DNA from: Cyanobacteria bacterium HKST-UBA02
GTDB taxonomy: Bacteria; Cyanobacteriota; Vampirovibrionia; Obscuribacterales; Obscuribacteraceae
Direction: 5' to 3'
Assembly (NCBI GenBank): GCA_020431945.1
Contig: JAGQHH010000129.1
Coordinates: forward strand, 1 to 7,824
DNA: 7,824 nucleotides
Shown here: piece after piece, positions 1 through 6,446 of the stretch
Layout of the letters: every line of letters begins with the position of its first letter
How positions within the stretch are numbered: position 1 is the first letter of the stretch
The notes under the pieces: model-generated
What the model saw: the letters and a program-made list of their open reading frames with translations, nothing else
The model's database searches: none
What the model was told of the DNA's origin: nothing
Position numbers and translations under genes: made by a program

Positions 1-71
1 GGATGCAGGGAAACTTGCACGTCCGGTTCTTAGGGGAGGGGGCTGCGGCGACGCATGCCCCCTTACCCGAT
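1..71 (+). ncRNA. 3' end of a group II intron (domain V, partial, and domain VI)
   Basis: The first 29 bases fold as a group II intron domain V lacking its first five or so bases. Bases 1-4 pair with 21-24, the 2-nt bulge is A19-C20, 5-9 pair with 14-18, and the cap is a GAAA tetraloop at 10-13. GGTTC at 25-29 would pair with the missing 5' strand (expected GAGCC). Domain VI follows: 33-35 pair with 66-68, 36-37 pair with 63-64, A65 is left bulged, 38-43 pair with 57-62, and 44-47 pair with 52-55 under a GCGA (GNRA) tetraloop. A bulged A seven bases from the end is the expected branch-point adenosine, and the terminal AT at 70-71 fits the AY 3' boundary of group II introns. The rest of the ribozyme and any reverse transcriptase/maturase lie upstream, outside the window. 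Intron class cannot be decided from this piece. Confidence 0.9.
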
Positions 72-374
72 ATTCTGACCTCGTTATCCATCATTAGCGC
101 ATGCATTAGCGCACAGCCCTTGCTGCAGCTATCTTCGCGGACCCTCCCCCTCCAGCCATACGAGAAGAATTGACCTCCGGCGGCAATGCGCCGAAACTCA
201 TTCCACCGCCCACGCTCGCTATATATAGATTGTTCAGAGCTCGCAAGTAGGTCAACTCTTTCAGTTTTCTGTCTCGTCTTTTACTGGTCGTTCTTCTCAT
301 ATCGCCTCGCCTCGGTATCTATAACCTCTATCCTGCCAGGCAAATGTGAGGGAAGCGTCAGGACTGCGAGGAAG
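72..374. other. Intergenic region downstream of the intron, no gene recognised
   Basis: About 300 bases separate the intron 3' boundary from the end of the minus-strand membrane-protein gene. Short open frames exist on both strands, but their translations are low-complexity or Arg/Ser-rich, lack recognisable motifs and have no good ribosome binding site. I see no tRNA, no rRNA and no clear rho-independent terminator for the minus-strand cluster. The one structured element is the 12-nt tandem repeat at 92-115. The stretch directly after the intron is the 3' exon of its insertion site, so it could be the remnant of whatever the intron inserted into. Confidence 0.5.
92..115. repeat. 12-nt tandem direct repeat, two copies
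   Basis: CATTAGCGCATG (92-103) is followed at once by CATTAGCGCACA (104-115); the first ten bases match exactly. It starts 21 bases after the intron 3' boundary. Two copies are too few to assign a function: it could be replication slippage or a small protein-binding site. Confidence 0.7.
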
Positions 375-839
375 TCACGGTCCCCAGGCTCCGCAGTCTT
401 CATGTATTCCCGCGAAGGCGCCATTGAGAGCGCACATAAAAGCGAACCAAAGCTGAATCGTAGCCAGTGAAATTCTAAATGCCAAGGTCGCATTCGATAA
501 GAATATGGACCCTGCCGCCGCGGCCAAAATGAGAAGAGAAATCGCAAAGCCCAGATTATCGATCCAGCGAACGTTCGTCGGAATTTTCCAGAAGACGCGC
601 CAGAAATGTCTGTAGGCGATCAGAAAAATAGTAATCACGAGAGGAGTAAAGGCAAATGGGCGCTCCAAGGAAATTCCGTCGAAAGAACAGCTCCAGGTCA
701 TAGCAAGCACTAAAATCAAAAGCCAGGTGACCAGGCTCACATACAAGCCAAAAAGCATCGTCACCAGGGAAATCCACAAGTCTCTGAATACAAGGTCGAA
801 AAACCGAATCAGCTTAGAGCAGTTAGCAATCACGATCAT
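375..839 (-). CDS. Small multi-spanning membrane protein of unknown function (154 aa)
   Basis: I do not recognise the family. The protein has about four hydrophobic segments at residues 21-50, 62-81, 95-114 and 117-142, separated by short polar loops. One loop is basic (YRHFWRVFWK, about 76-85), which by the positive-inside rule probably faces the cytoplasm. There is no separate cleavable signal peptide and no recognisable catalytic motif. The ATG (839-837) follows the TGA of the upstream gene (842-840) with no base between, and I see no Shine-Dalgarno sequence before it, so translation is probably coupled to that gene. Both neighbours have a similar four-segment layout, with SLE followed some residues later by a TP at the start of the second segment, so they may be distant paralogues or partners in one membrane complex. 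Base composition looks more AT-rich than in the pentose phosphate genes. Confidence 0.6.
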   Translation of the reverse strand: MIVIANCSKLIRFFDLVFRDLWISLVTMLFGLYVSLVTWLLILVLAMTWSCSFDGISLERPFAFTPLVITIFLIAYRHFWRVFWKIPTNVRWIDNLGFAISLLILAAAAGSIFLSNATLAFRISLATIQLWFAFMCALNGAFAGIHEDCGAWGP

Positions 840-1256
840 TCACAACCAGACATCAGTCATCTCCATCCATGCCACGTAAACGCACAGTATCGAAAACCAG
901 ATGCCACCAACCAGGAAGGAATAGAAGAATTCACAGTGCTCCTGAAGAACGAAGAAGCATCCGAAGGTCGAAGCCATTCCGATCCAGAAAGAACAGGCGT
1001 AAAAGGCCAACTGCCAAGAGCGCTCCTTTTCGAGTTTACTCCATAAAGCTCCCCAAAGAAGAAGAAAGAAACCCAGAAACCCGGGCGTCAGCACAAGCAA
1101 ATGATCCATCTTGAAATGAGCTGGTATCGATTCCAGAGAGGCAAGAGAGAGAGCTGACAAGCCCAGAGTTATTGGAAAGAGGTTCAATGACGTAATCAGG
1201 ACCATCCAAAAAAGCCCGATAAAATTTAATGGTAGTGCTCTGAGTCTTCGAATCAT
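840..1256 (-). CDS. Small multi-spanning membrane protein of unknown function (138 aa)
   Basis: I do not recognise the family. Hydrophobic stretches lie at residues 10-42, 52-73, 82-104 and 108-131, with a charged WSKLEKER loop near 72-79 and three cysteines at about 88, 100 and 108. The N-terminus MIRRLR is basic, suggesting it stays in the cytoplasm. The ATG at 1256-1254 is preferred; a TTG one codon upstream (1259) is an alternative. AGGA and GGA elements lie a few bases upstream, just past the hairpin at 1269-1290. The gene is followed without a gap by the second membrane protein (TGA then ATG), so the two are very likely co-translated. A different-frame open stretch at 1036-1269 overlaps it but reads as a shadow without hydrophobic periodicity. 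Function unknown; a membrane complex with the downstream product is an inference from gene arrangement alone. Confidence 0.6.
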   Translation of the reverse strand: MIRRLRALPLNFIGLFWMVLITSLNLFPITLGLSALSLASLESIPAHFKMDHLLVLTPGFLGFFLLLWGALWSKLEKERSWQLAFYACSFWIGMASTFGCFFVLQEHCEFFYSFLVGGIWFSILCVYVAWMEMTDVWL

Positions 1257-1268
1257 CAATCCTGTCCA

Positions 1269-1290
1269 TCCTGTAAATCAGACTACAGGA
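1269..1290. promoter_or_regulatory. Perfect 7-bp inverted repeat upstream of the membrane-protein pair
   Basis: TCCTGTA at 1269-1275 and TACAGGA at 1284-1290 are perfect inverted repeats around an 8-nt loop. The element sits 12 nt upstream of the ATG at 1256 on the minus strand and 47 nt after the stop of the exported-protein gene. It could be an mRNA hairpin close to the ribosome binding site, an operator, or a weak processing site. It lacks the T-run of an intrinsic terminator in either direction. Confidence 0.4.
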
Positions 1291-1337
1291 CCGGAATTAA
1301 AAGTGATCCTGCAGCGATCAGTTAATGGACCGTTCAC

Positions 1338-1964
1338 TCATTCGGACTTGACGAACTTCTTCCCAGCACTCGATCCGACCAGGGTGTACTCAGCGAAGCG
1401 ACCCTGGGAGCCTACTGGTAGGCGGAGCTTGTTGCCGTCCACTTCCACCCGGCTCTGACCGGAAAGCGAGCCCAGTACTGTCCAGTTCTGGCTCCGTCCC
1501 CGGTCGGCATATTTCTGGGGCGGATGATACGCGAGCACGTCCACTTGCAACTGATCCAGACCGTTGCCCACCGCTGCCACGATCTCGGGGCTGCCGTCGG
1601 CATCGAAGTCATGCTGGGCGATATCGATGATGAAACCATCTTTGATATCGCCGAAATCATCGAAAGCGGATCCGGAGAAAAATTCCATAGGGAGCTCCAC
1701 GGCGACACCTTTGAAATAAGCGAGAACACGGGTGCCGTTAGGATGATTGCGCCCGACGGTGATTTCACTGGGTATGATCTTGGCTTTGAAAGTCGGCTTG
1801 ATCACAGCCTCTTTCTCGCCCCCATCCCAGATCGCGGCTCCGACCAGGTGTTTCTTACCGGTTGCGTCTGCGAGAAGACCGTTCTTCAAAAAGTCGCTGG
1901 AAGCAAAAGCGGCGCAAGCCGATAGCAAAAGAGCCAGGACAAGCGCTCTTTCAAACCCGACCAC
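1338..1964 (-). CDS. Exported protein, probable lipoprotein, with FG-GAP-like motif (208 aa)
   Basis: The N-terminus is a clear export signal: a short charged part (MVGFER), a hydrophobic core (ALVLALLL, 7-14) and LSAC at 14-17, which fits the lipobox with Cys17 as the lipidated residue. AFA-S at 19-22 would alternatively suit signal peptidase I. The mature part contains DFDADGSPEIVAAVG at about 119-133, a D-x-D-x-D-G loop followed by a strand, as in FG-GAP/VCBS or EF-hand-like calcium-binding repeats; only one such repeat is evident. A GTG start at 1964-1962 is chosen because it begins the signal peptide and lies 4 nt after the stop of the FAD oxidase gene. The frame is open to 2105, but that extension overlaps the oxidase and is Arg/Ser-rich without signal features. 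A GAGG about 12 nt upstream is a weak ribosome site, suggesting coupling to the oxidase. Role unknown; periplasmic or outer-surface location is inferred. Confidence 0.65.
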   Translation of the reverse strand: MVGFERALVLALLLSACAAFASSDFLKNGLLADATGKKHLVGAAIWDGGEKEAVIKPTFKAKIIPSEITVGRNHPNGTRVLAYFKGVAVELPMEFFSGSAFDDFGDIKDGFIIDIAQHDFDADGSPEIVAAVGNGLDQLQVDVLAYHPPQKYADRGRSQNWTVLGSLSGQSRVEVDGNKLRLPVGSQGRFAEYTLVGSSAGKKFVKSE

Positions 1965-1968
1965 GATC

Positions 1969-3477
1969 TCAGTTAGCCTCGAACATACGGAGATAATGGC
2001 GATACCACTGGCTCTGGAAGAGCTGGGACGGATCGTGTTTCTTCTTGAGCGCGAGAAATTTCTCGAACTGCGGATAGCAGCTCTCCAGGGCCGGACGCTC
2101 GACATAGCGATGGTAAGTGAGATAGAAAGATCCGCCCAGATCCCGGGCGATGTCTATGAGCGCACGGAATGTGGTGGCAGTGGCGGAGAGCGCTTCACTG
2201 CCGTGCTCGGTGTGCAGATTGAAGATCACGCAGGCGAAACGATCCTTCGCCCAGGGAAGGAAAGTCTGATCGTCTTTCTCGATCATTCTGATAGTACCGT
2301 AGATGATATCGGTATCGCTTTTCACAAATAGCTCTCTTGCCCGGCCGAGGAAATCCGAGAGCTTTTGCCTGGGGACATAGAGCTCGGTGATGATCTCGGT
2401 GGCATTGGTGCTCTTGAGCTGGCGCTCCATGTCCCGGTGATAGTCGTCGAGATAGGTGCTCAGCTGCATGGTGTCGGACCAGTAGACCTGACCATCGGTT
2501 TTCAGATAATGATCCATATACTTCTCGAAAGCCTGGGTCTTATCGGTATGAGCAAGATCGAGAAGCTCTTTCCACTGCTCGATGCTGAGCTTTTGAGCCG
2601 AGCCGCCGTCCGGGACTTTCAAAGCATCCGTGGCTTTGTAAGTAGCCAGTATGCCCCGGCTCAGGAAATCATCGCTCTTATGATCGATGGCAAATTGGAA
2701 GTCGCCGTACTCGTGACCATCCGCCACCAGCTCGTCCATGCGCTCGATCAAGCGGTCGGCGCTCAGGGCTTCTACATGTCTGCGCATGGGCACCCGCCGC
2801 CTCAGTTTGAGGGTGACCGTGGTGACCACGCCGAACAAGCCATAACCGCCAACCACCAGCTTGAAAAGCTCGGGATTCTCGCTGCGGCTGACAGTCACTG
2901 TATCAAGCGACGGAGTGATCATCTGGAACTCGATGATGTCGTCCACCAGGGGCTTCATGGTGAGACCGCGACCATGGATATTGGCGGCCAGGCAGCCACC
3001 GATAGTGAGGTTGTCGGCACCGGTCGGTTTCTGGATGATCGACCAGATCTCTTGATAATCCTGATCTCTCTGGATGAGAGCCAGACCGTTGATCAGGTCG
3101 TGCCACTGGATGCCTGCCTGGACCTTGACCTGGCCTTTCTTGCGGTCCAGGTCGATAATCGAGTCGAGACCACGCATATCCAGCAACACGCCGTCCATGA
3201 CGAATTGCTGGCCGCCCATGGCGTGGCGCCCGCCGCATACCGCCACAGGTATGGACTGGCTGGCAGCCAGCTTGAGCTCGCTGTAGAGGCGATCGAGCGA
3301 ATTGATCCGCACTATGTCCTGGTGGTAAACGACGTTGAGCCTGGAATGAACGTCTTCGACGACTCCGTCCTGGAACATCCTCCGCCTTCTGACAACGGAG
3401 TCGTTTTTACCGGGCCCGGTTCTCAAGACTTTTCTCCTGCGTGGTGACATTGTTTTCAGCGGTCCAAGAAGGAACAT
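1969..3477 (-). CDS. FAD-binding oxidase/dehydrogenase, VAO/PCMH family (502 aa)
   Basis: This is a GlcD-like flavoprotein of the vanillyl-alcohol oxidase (PCMH) superfamily, which oxidises alcohols, sugars, lactones or hydroxy acids. The FAD-binding domain spans about residues 45-228. It has the pyrophosphate-loop motif CGGRHAMGGQQ at 81-91, strand LLDMRGLDSI near 98-107, PTGADNLTIGGCLAANIHGRG at 151-171 and GGYGLFGVVTTVTLKL at 210-225. His85 sits where sugar/aldonolactone oxidases often carry the covalent flavin link (inference). The C-terminal part (about 240-495) ends with DPSQLFQSQWYRHYL at 482-496, resembling the C-terminus of arabinono-lactone oxidase-type enzymes. The basic N-terminus (SPRRRK, RRRRM) has no following hydrophobic core, so I see no Tat or Sec signal. 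The ATG at 3477 is chosen because AAGGTG lies just upstream; an ATG at 3450 lacks such a site. It heads the minus-strand cluster, 4 nt before the exported-protein gene. Substrate not predictable. Confidence 0.85.
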   Translation of the reverse strand: MFLLGPLKTMSPRRRKVLRTGPGKNDSVVRRRRMFQDGVVEDVHSRLNVVYHQDIVRINSLDRLYSELKLAASQSIPVAVCGGRHAMGGQQFVMDGVLLDMRGLDSIIDLDRKKGQVKVQAGIQWHDLINGLALIQRDQDYQEIWSIIQKPTGADNLTIGGCLAANIHGRGLTMKPLVDDIIEFQMITPSLDTVTVSRSENPELFKLVVGGYGLFGVVTTVTLKLRRRVPMRRHVEALSADRLIERMDELVADGHEYGDFQFAIDHKSDDFLSRGILATYKATDALKVPDGGSAQKLSIEQWKELLDLAHTDKTQAFEKYMDHYLKTDGQVYWSDTMQLSTYLDDYHRDMERQLKSTNATEIITELYVPRQKLSDFLGRARELFVKSDTDIIYGTIRMIEKDDQTFLPWAKDRFACVIFNLHTEHGSEALSATATTFRALIDIARDLGGSFYLTYHRYVERPALESCYPQFEKFLALKKKHDPSQLFQSQWYRHYLRMFEAN

Positions 3478-3522
3478 TCACACCTTATCGCCTTTCGGCG
3501 ACCCTCGATTAATCCTTCATAG

Positions 3523-3552
3523 ATTATGCATAGACTGCTAAAACGTAGTAAA
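3523..3552 (-). promoter_or_regulatory. Candidate sigma-70-type promoter for the FAD oxidase cluster
   Basis: On the minus strand TTTACT (3552-3547, four of six matches to TTGACA) is followed after 18 bases by CATAAT (3528-3523, five of six matches to TATAAT). Transcription would start near 3516, giving a leader of about 40 nt before the ATG at 3477. The leader contains a 5-bp hairpin, TCGCC-TTTC-GGCGA, at about 3488-3501. The call rests on consensus matching only. Confidence 0.35.
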
Positions 3553-3630
3553 GTTTAAGCTCGTTCAACTAACTGCGGCAGCCTGGTCAAAGAAAGGCAG
3601 TCGTGCGACTTTCCGGTCATCGAAAAAAGA

Positions 3631-3637
3631 GAGGAAG
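3631..3637 (+). promoter_or_regulatory. Shine-Dalgarno site of zwf
   Basis: GAGGAAG is placed with AGGA ending 8 nt before the ATG at 3644. It supports that start over later in-frame ATGs. Confidence 0.75.
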
Positions 3638-3643
3638 CGATCG

Positions 3644-5260
3644 ATGCTAGAGGGTGTAACCATAGAAAACCCACTGCTTACAGGCCTTTCCGAAGAGAAA
3701 CGCCCGGAACCCTTCTCCCTGGTCATTTTCGGAGCGCACGGCGATCTCACCAAGAGGAAGCTGTTGCCGTCTCTGTATGCGCTGTATATACAGAATCTAT
3801 TGCCTGAGAATTTTGCGATTCTAGGATCGTCGAGAACCGCCATGACCGACGACGAATTTCGAAATGCCCTGAAAGAATCGGTGGTCAAATATGGCGAAGA
3901 CATCGATTTCGAAGAAGAATCGTGGACTCGCTTCAGCCGCTGTCTCTACTATCGAGCCGGCAATGCCAACGAGCGCTCTTATTACGAAGAGCTCAAGAAG
4001 ACTCTCGAGCAGATGGCCAAAGACCATGGCACCAAGAACAGCAATATCTTCTATCTGTCTACGCCACCCAGCCTCTACCGCCCGATCATCGAGAATCTCA
4101 GCAAGTCGGGACTGTCCTTCAAAGTACGTCCCAGCGCCGAGGGACCGGCATGGCCCCGGGTGGTGGTGGAGAAGCCCTTCGGTCACGACCTGCAATCAGC
4201 CCGGGACCTGGACGACCTCATTCATGAGAGCCTCAACGAGCACCAGGTATACAGGATTGATCATTATCTGGGCAAAGAAACGGTGCAGAACATCATGTGC
4301 TTCCGTTTCGCCAACAGCATCTTCGAGCCTCTCTGGAACCGGGACTATATCGATCATATACAGATGACCAATGCCGAGACCATCGGCGTGGAAAGCCGCG
4401 GTCCCTATTACGAGGAAGCCGGCGCCCTCCGGGATATGATCCAGAACCACCTCATGCAGCTACTCGCTCTGGTGGCCATGGAGCCCCCCAACTCACTGGC
4501 CAGCGAAGATACCCGGGACGAGCGCACCAAGGTCCTGAAAGCTATCCGCCCCTTCGAAGGCGACACCATCGACGATTATGCCGTGCGCGGTCAGTATGGC
4601 GAAGGTTTCGTCCTGGGCAACCGGGCGATTCGTTATCGCGACGAGGACAGAGTCTCGCCGGCATCCAATACCGAGACATTCGCGGCTCTCAAGATCATGA
4701 TCGACAACTGGCGCTGGTCCGGTGTTCCTTTCTATATGCGCACAGGCAAACGCCTGGAGAAAAGAGTCACCGAAATAGCGGTACAGTTCAAGGCTCCGCC
4801 TTACGAGCTCTTCTCCGGCATGGGCAAGACCGGTCTGCGTGATTTCATCGCCGCCGAATCGCCTAATGTCCTGGTCATGCGCATTCAACCCAATGAAGGC
4901 ATCTCGCTCAAGTTCGCCACCAAGCAACCCGGACCGACCAATCAGCTCCGCTGGCTGACCATGGACTTCAACTATGGCACCGCATTCGGTAGCCGCACTC
5001 CGCCGGCGTACGAGCGTCTGATTCTCGATAGCCTCACAGGCGATCCATCGCTATTCGCCCGCTCCGACTTCGTGGCTACGTCCTGGAGTCTCCTGCAACC
5101 GGTTCTCGATCACTGGGCGCGCACCAGCCCGGACGGTCACAAAGACAGGTCCTCCGGAGTCAGGCACCTGGCATTTCCGAACTACGAATCCGGATCCTGG
5201 GGGCCCCGGGCCAGCGACGAGCTGATTGGCACCACCGGTCATGCCTGGAGGGTTCTCTGA
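3644..5260 (+). CDS. zwf: Glucose-6-phosphate 1-dehydrogenase (538 aa)
   Basis: Cytoplasmic enzyme that oxidises glucose-6-phosphate to 6-phosphoglucono-1,5-lactone with NADP+, the entry step of the oxidative pentose phosphate pathway. The N-terminal Rossmann domain carries GAHGDLTKRK at 30-39 (usual family form GASGDL) and Arg64 in GSSRT, probably contacting the NADP 2'-phosphate. VVVEKPFGHDL, with its substrate-binding Lys, leads to the family signature RIDHYLGKE at 204-212. YYEEAGALRDMIQNH at 255-269 supplies the catalytic base His269 (equivalent of His240 in Leuconostoc). MIDNWRWSGVPFYMRTGKRL in the C-terminal domain is also typical. At 538 aa it is slightly longer than most (480-510), with an N-terminal extension and an insertion before the final GSWGP segment. 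There are only two cysteines (about 100 and 219), and neither is at the redox-regulatory positions known from cyanobacterial G6PDH. It overlaps opcA by one base and heads the operon. Confidence 0.97.
   Translation: MLEGVTIENPLLTGLSEEKRPEPFSLVIFGAHGDLTKRKLLPSLYALYIQNLLPENFAILGSSRTAMTDDEFRNALKESVVKYGEDIDFEEESWTRFSRCLYYRAGNANERSYYEELKKTLEQMAKDHGTKNSNIFYLSTPPSLYRPIIENLSKSGLSFKVRPSAEGPAWPRVVVEKPFGHDLQSARDLDDLIHESLNEHQVYRIDHYLGKETVQNIMCFRFANSIFEPLWNRDYIDHIQMTNAETIGVESRGPYYEEAGALRDMIQNHLMQLLALVAMEPPNSLASEDTRDERTKVLKAIRPFEGDTIDDYAVRGQYGEGFVLGNRAIRYRDEDRVSPASNTETFAALKIMIDNWRWSGVPFYMRTGKRLEKRVTEIAVQFKAPPYELFSGMGKTGLRDFIAAESPNVLVMRIQPNEGISLKFATKQPGPTNQLRWLTMDFNYGTAFGSRTPPAYERLILDSLTGDPSLFARSDFVATSWSLLQPVLDHWARTSPDGHKDRSSGVRHLAFPNYESGSWGPRASDELIGTTGHAWRVL
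5247..5252 (+). promoter_or_regulatory. Shine-Dalgarno site of opcA inside the zwf 3' end
   Basis: GGAGGG lies 7 nt before the ATG at 5260, within the last codons of zwf. Together with the TGATG stop/start overlap it indicates coupled, efficient translation of opcA. Confidence 0.8.
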
Positions 5261-6435
5261 TGGCTGCCGCCGGTTCTACCGCCCCTGACACCACAGCCGC
5301 AAGCGCCTTTCTCACCGGCAAGCTTCACCATGTCGATATCGACGCCATCGAGAAAGAGCTCTACCGGCTCTGGGCGGAAGCCGATCAGGAAGACGGTCAT
5401 GTCACCCGGGCCTGCTCCCTGAGCTTTATCATCCTGAGCGGCGAAGGAAACGATCAGACCCTTGCCGAAGAGATCCTCACCGAGATCACCATCAAGCATC
5501 CATGCCGGGCCATCCTCGCCATCGCCGAGCCTTCCGACACCGAGAGTCTGGAAGCTTATGTGACGGCACGCTGTCACATGATCCCGGGAGATTCGGGCAA
5601 GCAGATCTGTTGCGAGCAGATAACCGTCCACTGGAAAGGCGAAGGCACCAGACAACTGGTGAGCGTGGTGGCACCCCTGACCATCCCGGATCTGCCCACT
5701 TCGATCTGGTGGCAGGAAGATCGCCTGGTAATAGAAAAGGTCAAGCCCTTTTTACCGCATATAGATAGATTCATCGTCGATACCCTGAAGATGGAGCGCC
5801 CTTATTCCGGTCTGGTCGGTCTCGAAAGCCTGCTCAATACGCTGGCAGGCGGTGCCGCCATTTACGACCTGAACTGGCTCCGGATCCTGCCGTTTCGCCA
5901 GGCCATCGCTTATGCCTTCGAAGAGCGCCGGGGAATCCTGAGCGTCGAGGATCTGGATCTGATTTCGGAGATCGAGATTCTCGTCACCGCCGAGGGAGGT
6001 CAAGACTCGACTGCGCAACCGATTGCGCAGCCGCTGCTTTTATTAGGATGGCTGGCCTCGAGACTCTCCTGGCAGCTCGTCTCGGCAAGCAAGCCCGACG
6101 GCGGCTCCGATGCCGTCTATCGCCTGAGCCGCACCAGAATCGATACCAGGGTAAAACTGGTCAAAGACGAGTCGGTCACCCCGGGTCAGGTCAAAGATAT
6201 TCGTATCGGTTTGCGCGATCGCCCGGACAAGGTCCTGAGGATCTGGCACAAACCCGGGAGCCCGGGGCTCAGCACCCAGCTCGTGCCCAGAGACAAAGTC
6301 GAGGACTCCCGCTGCTGCTGCAAGGAGAAATCGCAGACCGAGCTGATTGACGCGCTGCTCGACAATCCCACCAGAGATCCGGTGCTGGAGCGGGCAGTCT
6401 TTGCCGCCTGCGACCTGATCAGATCCTTCAGATGA
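5260..6435 (+). CDS. opcA: Glucose-6-phosphate dehydrogenase assembly protein OpcA (391 aa)
   Basis: OpcA binds G6PDH and promotes its active oligomeric form; it is best known from cyanobacteria and also found in actinobacteria. Family-like features are the N-terminal region with LWAEADQED (38-46) and a strand SLSFIIL, HPCRAI at 80-85, ARCHMIPGDSGKQICCEQITVHW at 103-125, and VAPLTIPDLPTSIWWQED at 137-154. A helical middle part and a C-terminal domain from about 265 follow. Length is in the range of the family (roughly 300-460 aa). Three consecutive cysteines occur at 352-354 (RCCCKEK) plus Cys384 near the C-terminus; cyanobacterial OpcA has redox-active cysteines in its C-terminal region, but whether these correspond cannot be settled by eye. 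The ATG shares its A with the zwf stop codon. The stop overlaps a possible pgl start by four bases (ATGA). Placement immediately after zwf is the classical arrangement and supports the call. Confidence 0.93.
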   Translation: MAAAGSTAPDTTAASAFLTGKLHHVDIDAIEKELYRLWAEADQEDGHVTRACSLSFIILSGEGNDQTLAEEILTEITIKHPCRAILAIAEPSDTESLEAYVTARCHMIPGDSGKQICCEQITVHWKGEGTRQLVSVVAPLTIPDLPTSIWWQEDRLVIEKVKPFLPHIDRFIVDTLKMERPYSGLVGLESLLNTLAGGAAIYDLNWLRILPFRQAIAYAFEERRGILSVEDLDLISEIEILVTAEGGQDSTAQPIAQPLLLLGWLASRLSWQLVSASKPDGGSDAVYRLSRTRIDTRVKLVKDESVTPGQVKDIRIGLRDRPDKVLRIWHKPGSPGLSTQLVPRDKVEDSRCCCKEKSQTELIDALLDNPTRDPVLERAVFAACDLIRSFR

Positions 6436-6446
6436 GAGCCGAGAGC

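Larger units (their letters stand above)
3478..3643. promoter_or_regulatory. Divergent intergenic region between FAD oxidase and zwf
   Basis: These 166 bases must hold the promoters for both directions. The left half (3505-3560) is AT-rich and includes TATGCATA at 3525-3532. For the + strand I could not pick a convincing -35/-10 pair. A 5-bp inverted repeat, AGTCG-TG-CGACT at 3599-3610, lies 33 nt before the zwf start and could be a leader hairpin or operator. No riboswitch is recognised. Confidence 0.5.

Noticed and set aside
92..115. CRISPR array
   Set aside because: There are only two adjacent 12-nt copies, with no spacers and no cas genes nearby.
106..547. Several short open frames on both strands in the region after the intron (106-300, 186-470, 281-547)
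   Set aside because: Translations are Arg/Ser-rich or otherwise motif-free, they overlap each other, and none has a convincing ribosome site. 186-470 and 281-547 also run into the membrane-protein gene ending at 375.
1269..1290. Intrinsic terminator at the inverted repeat
   Set aside because: The stem is not GC-rich and no T-run follows on either strand.
1969..2105. N-terminal extension of the exported protein into the oxidase gene
   Set aside because: The extension is Arg/Ser-rich and would bury the signal peptide internally; the GTG at 1964 fits both gene spacing and export.
2365..3447. Long (360-codon) open frame on the + strand antisense to the FAD oxidase
   Set aside because: It mirrors a real gene with clear FAD-binding motifs on the other strand; its own translation has no recognisable domain, and I see no ribosome site or promoter for it.
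3409..3477. Twin-arginine signal in the FAD oxidase N-terminus (RRRK, RRRRM)
   Set aside because: There is no hydrophobic stretch or AxA cleavage site after the arginines, and the FAD domain starts soon after.
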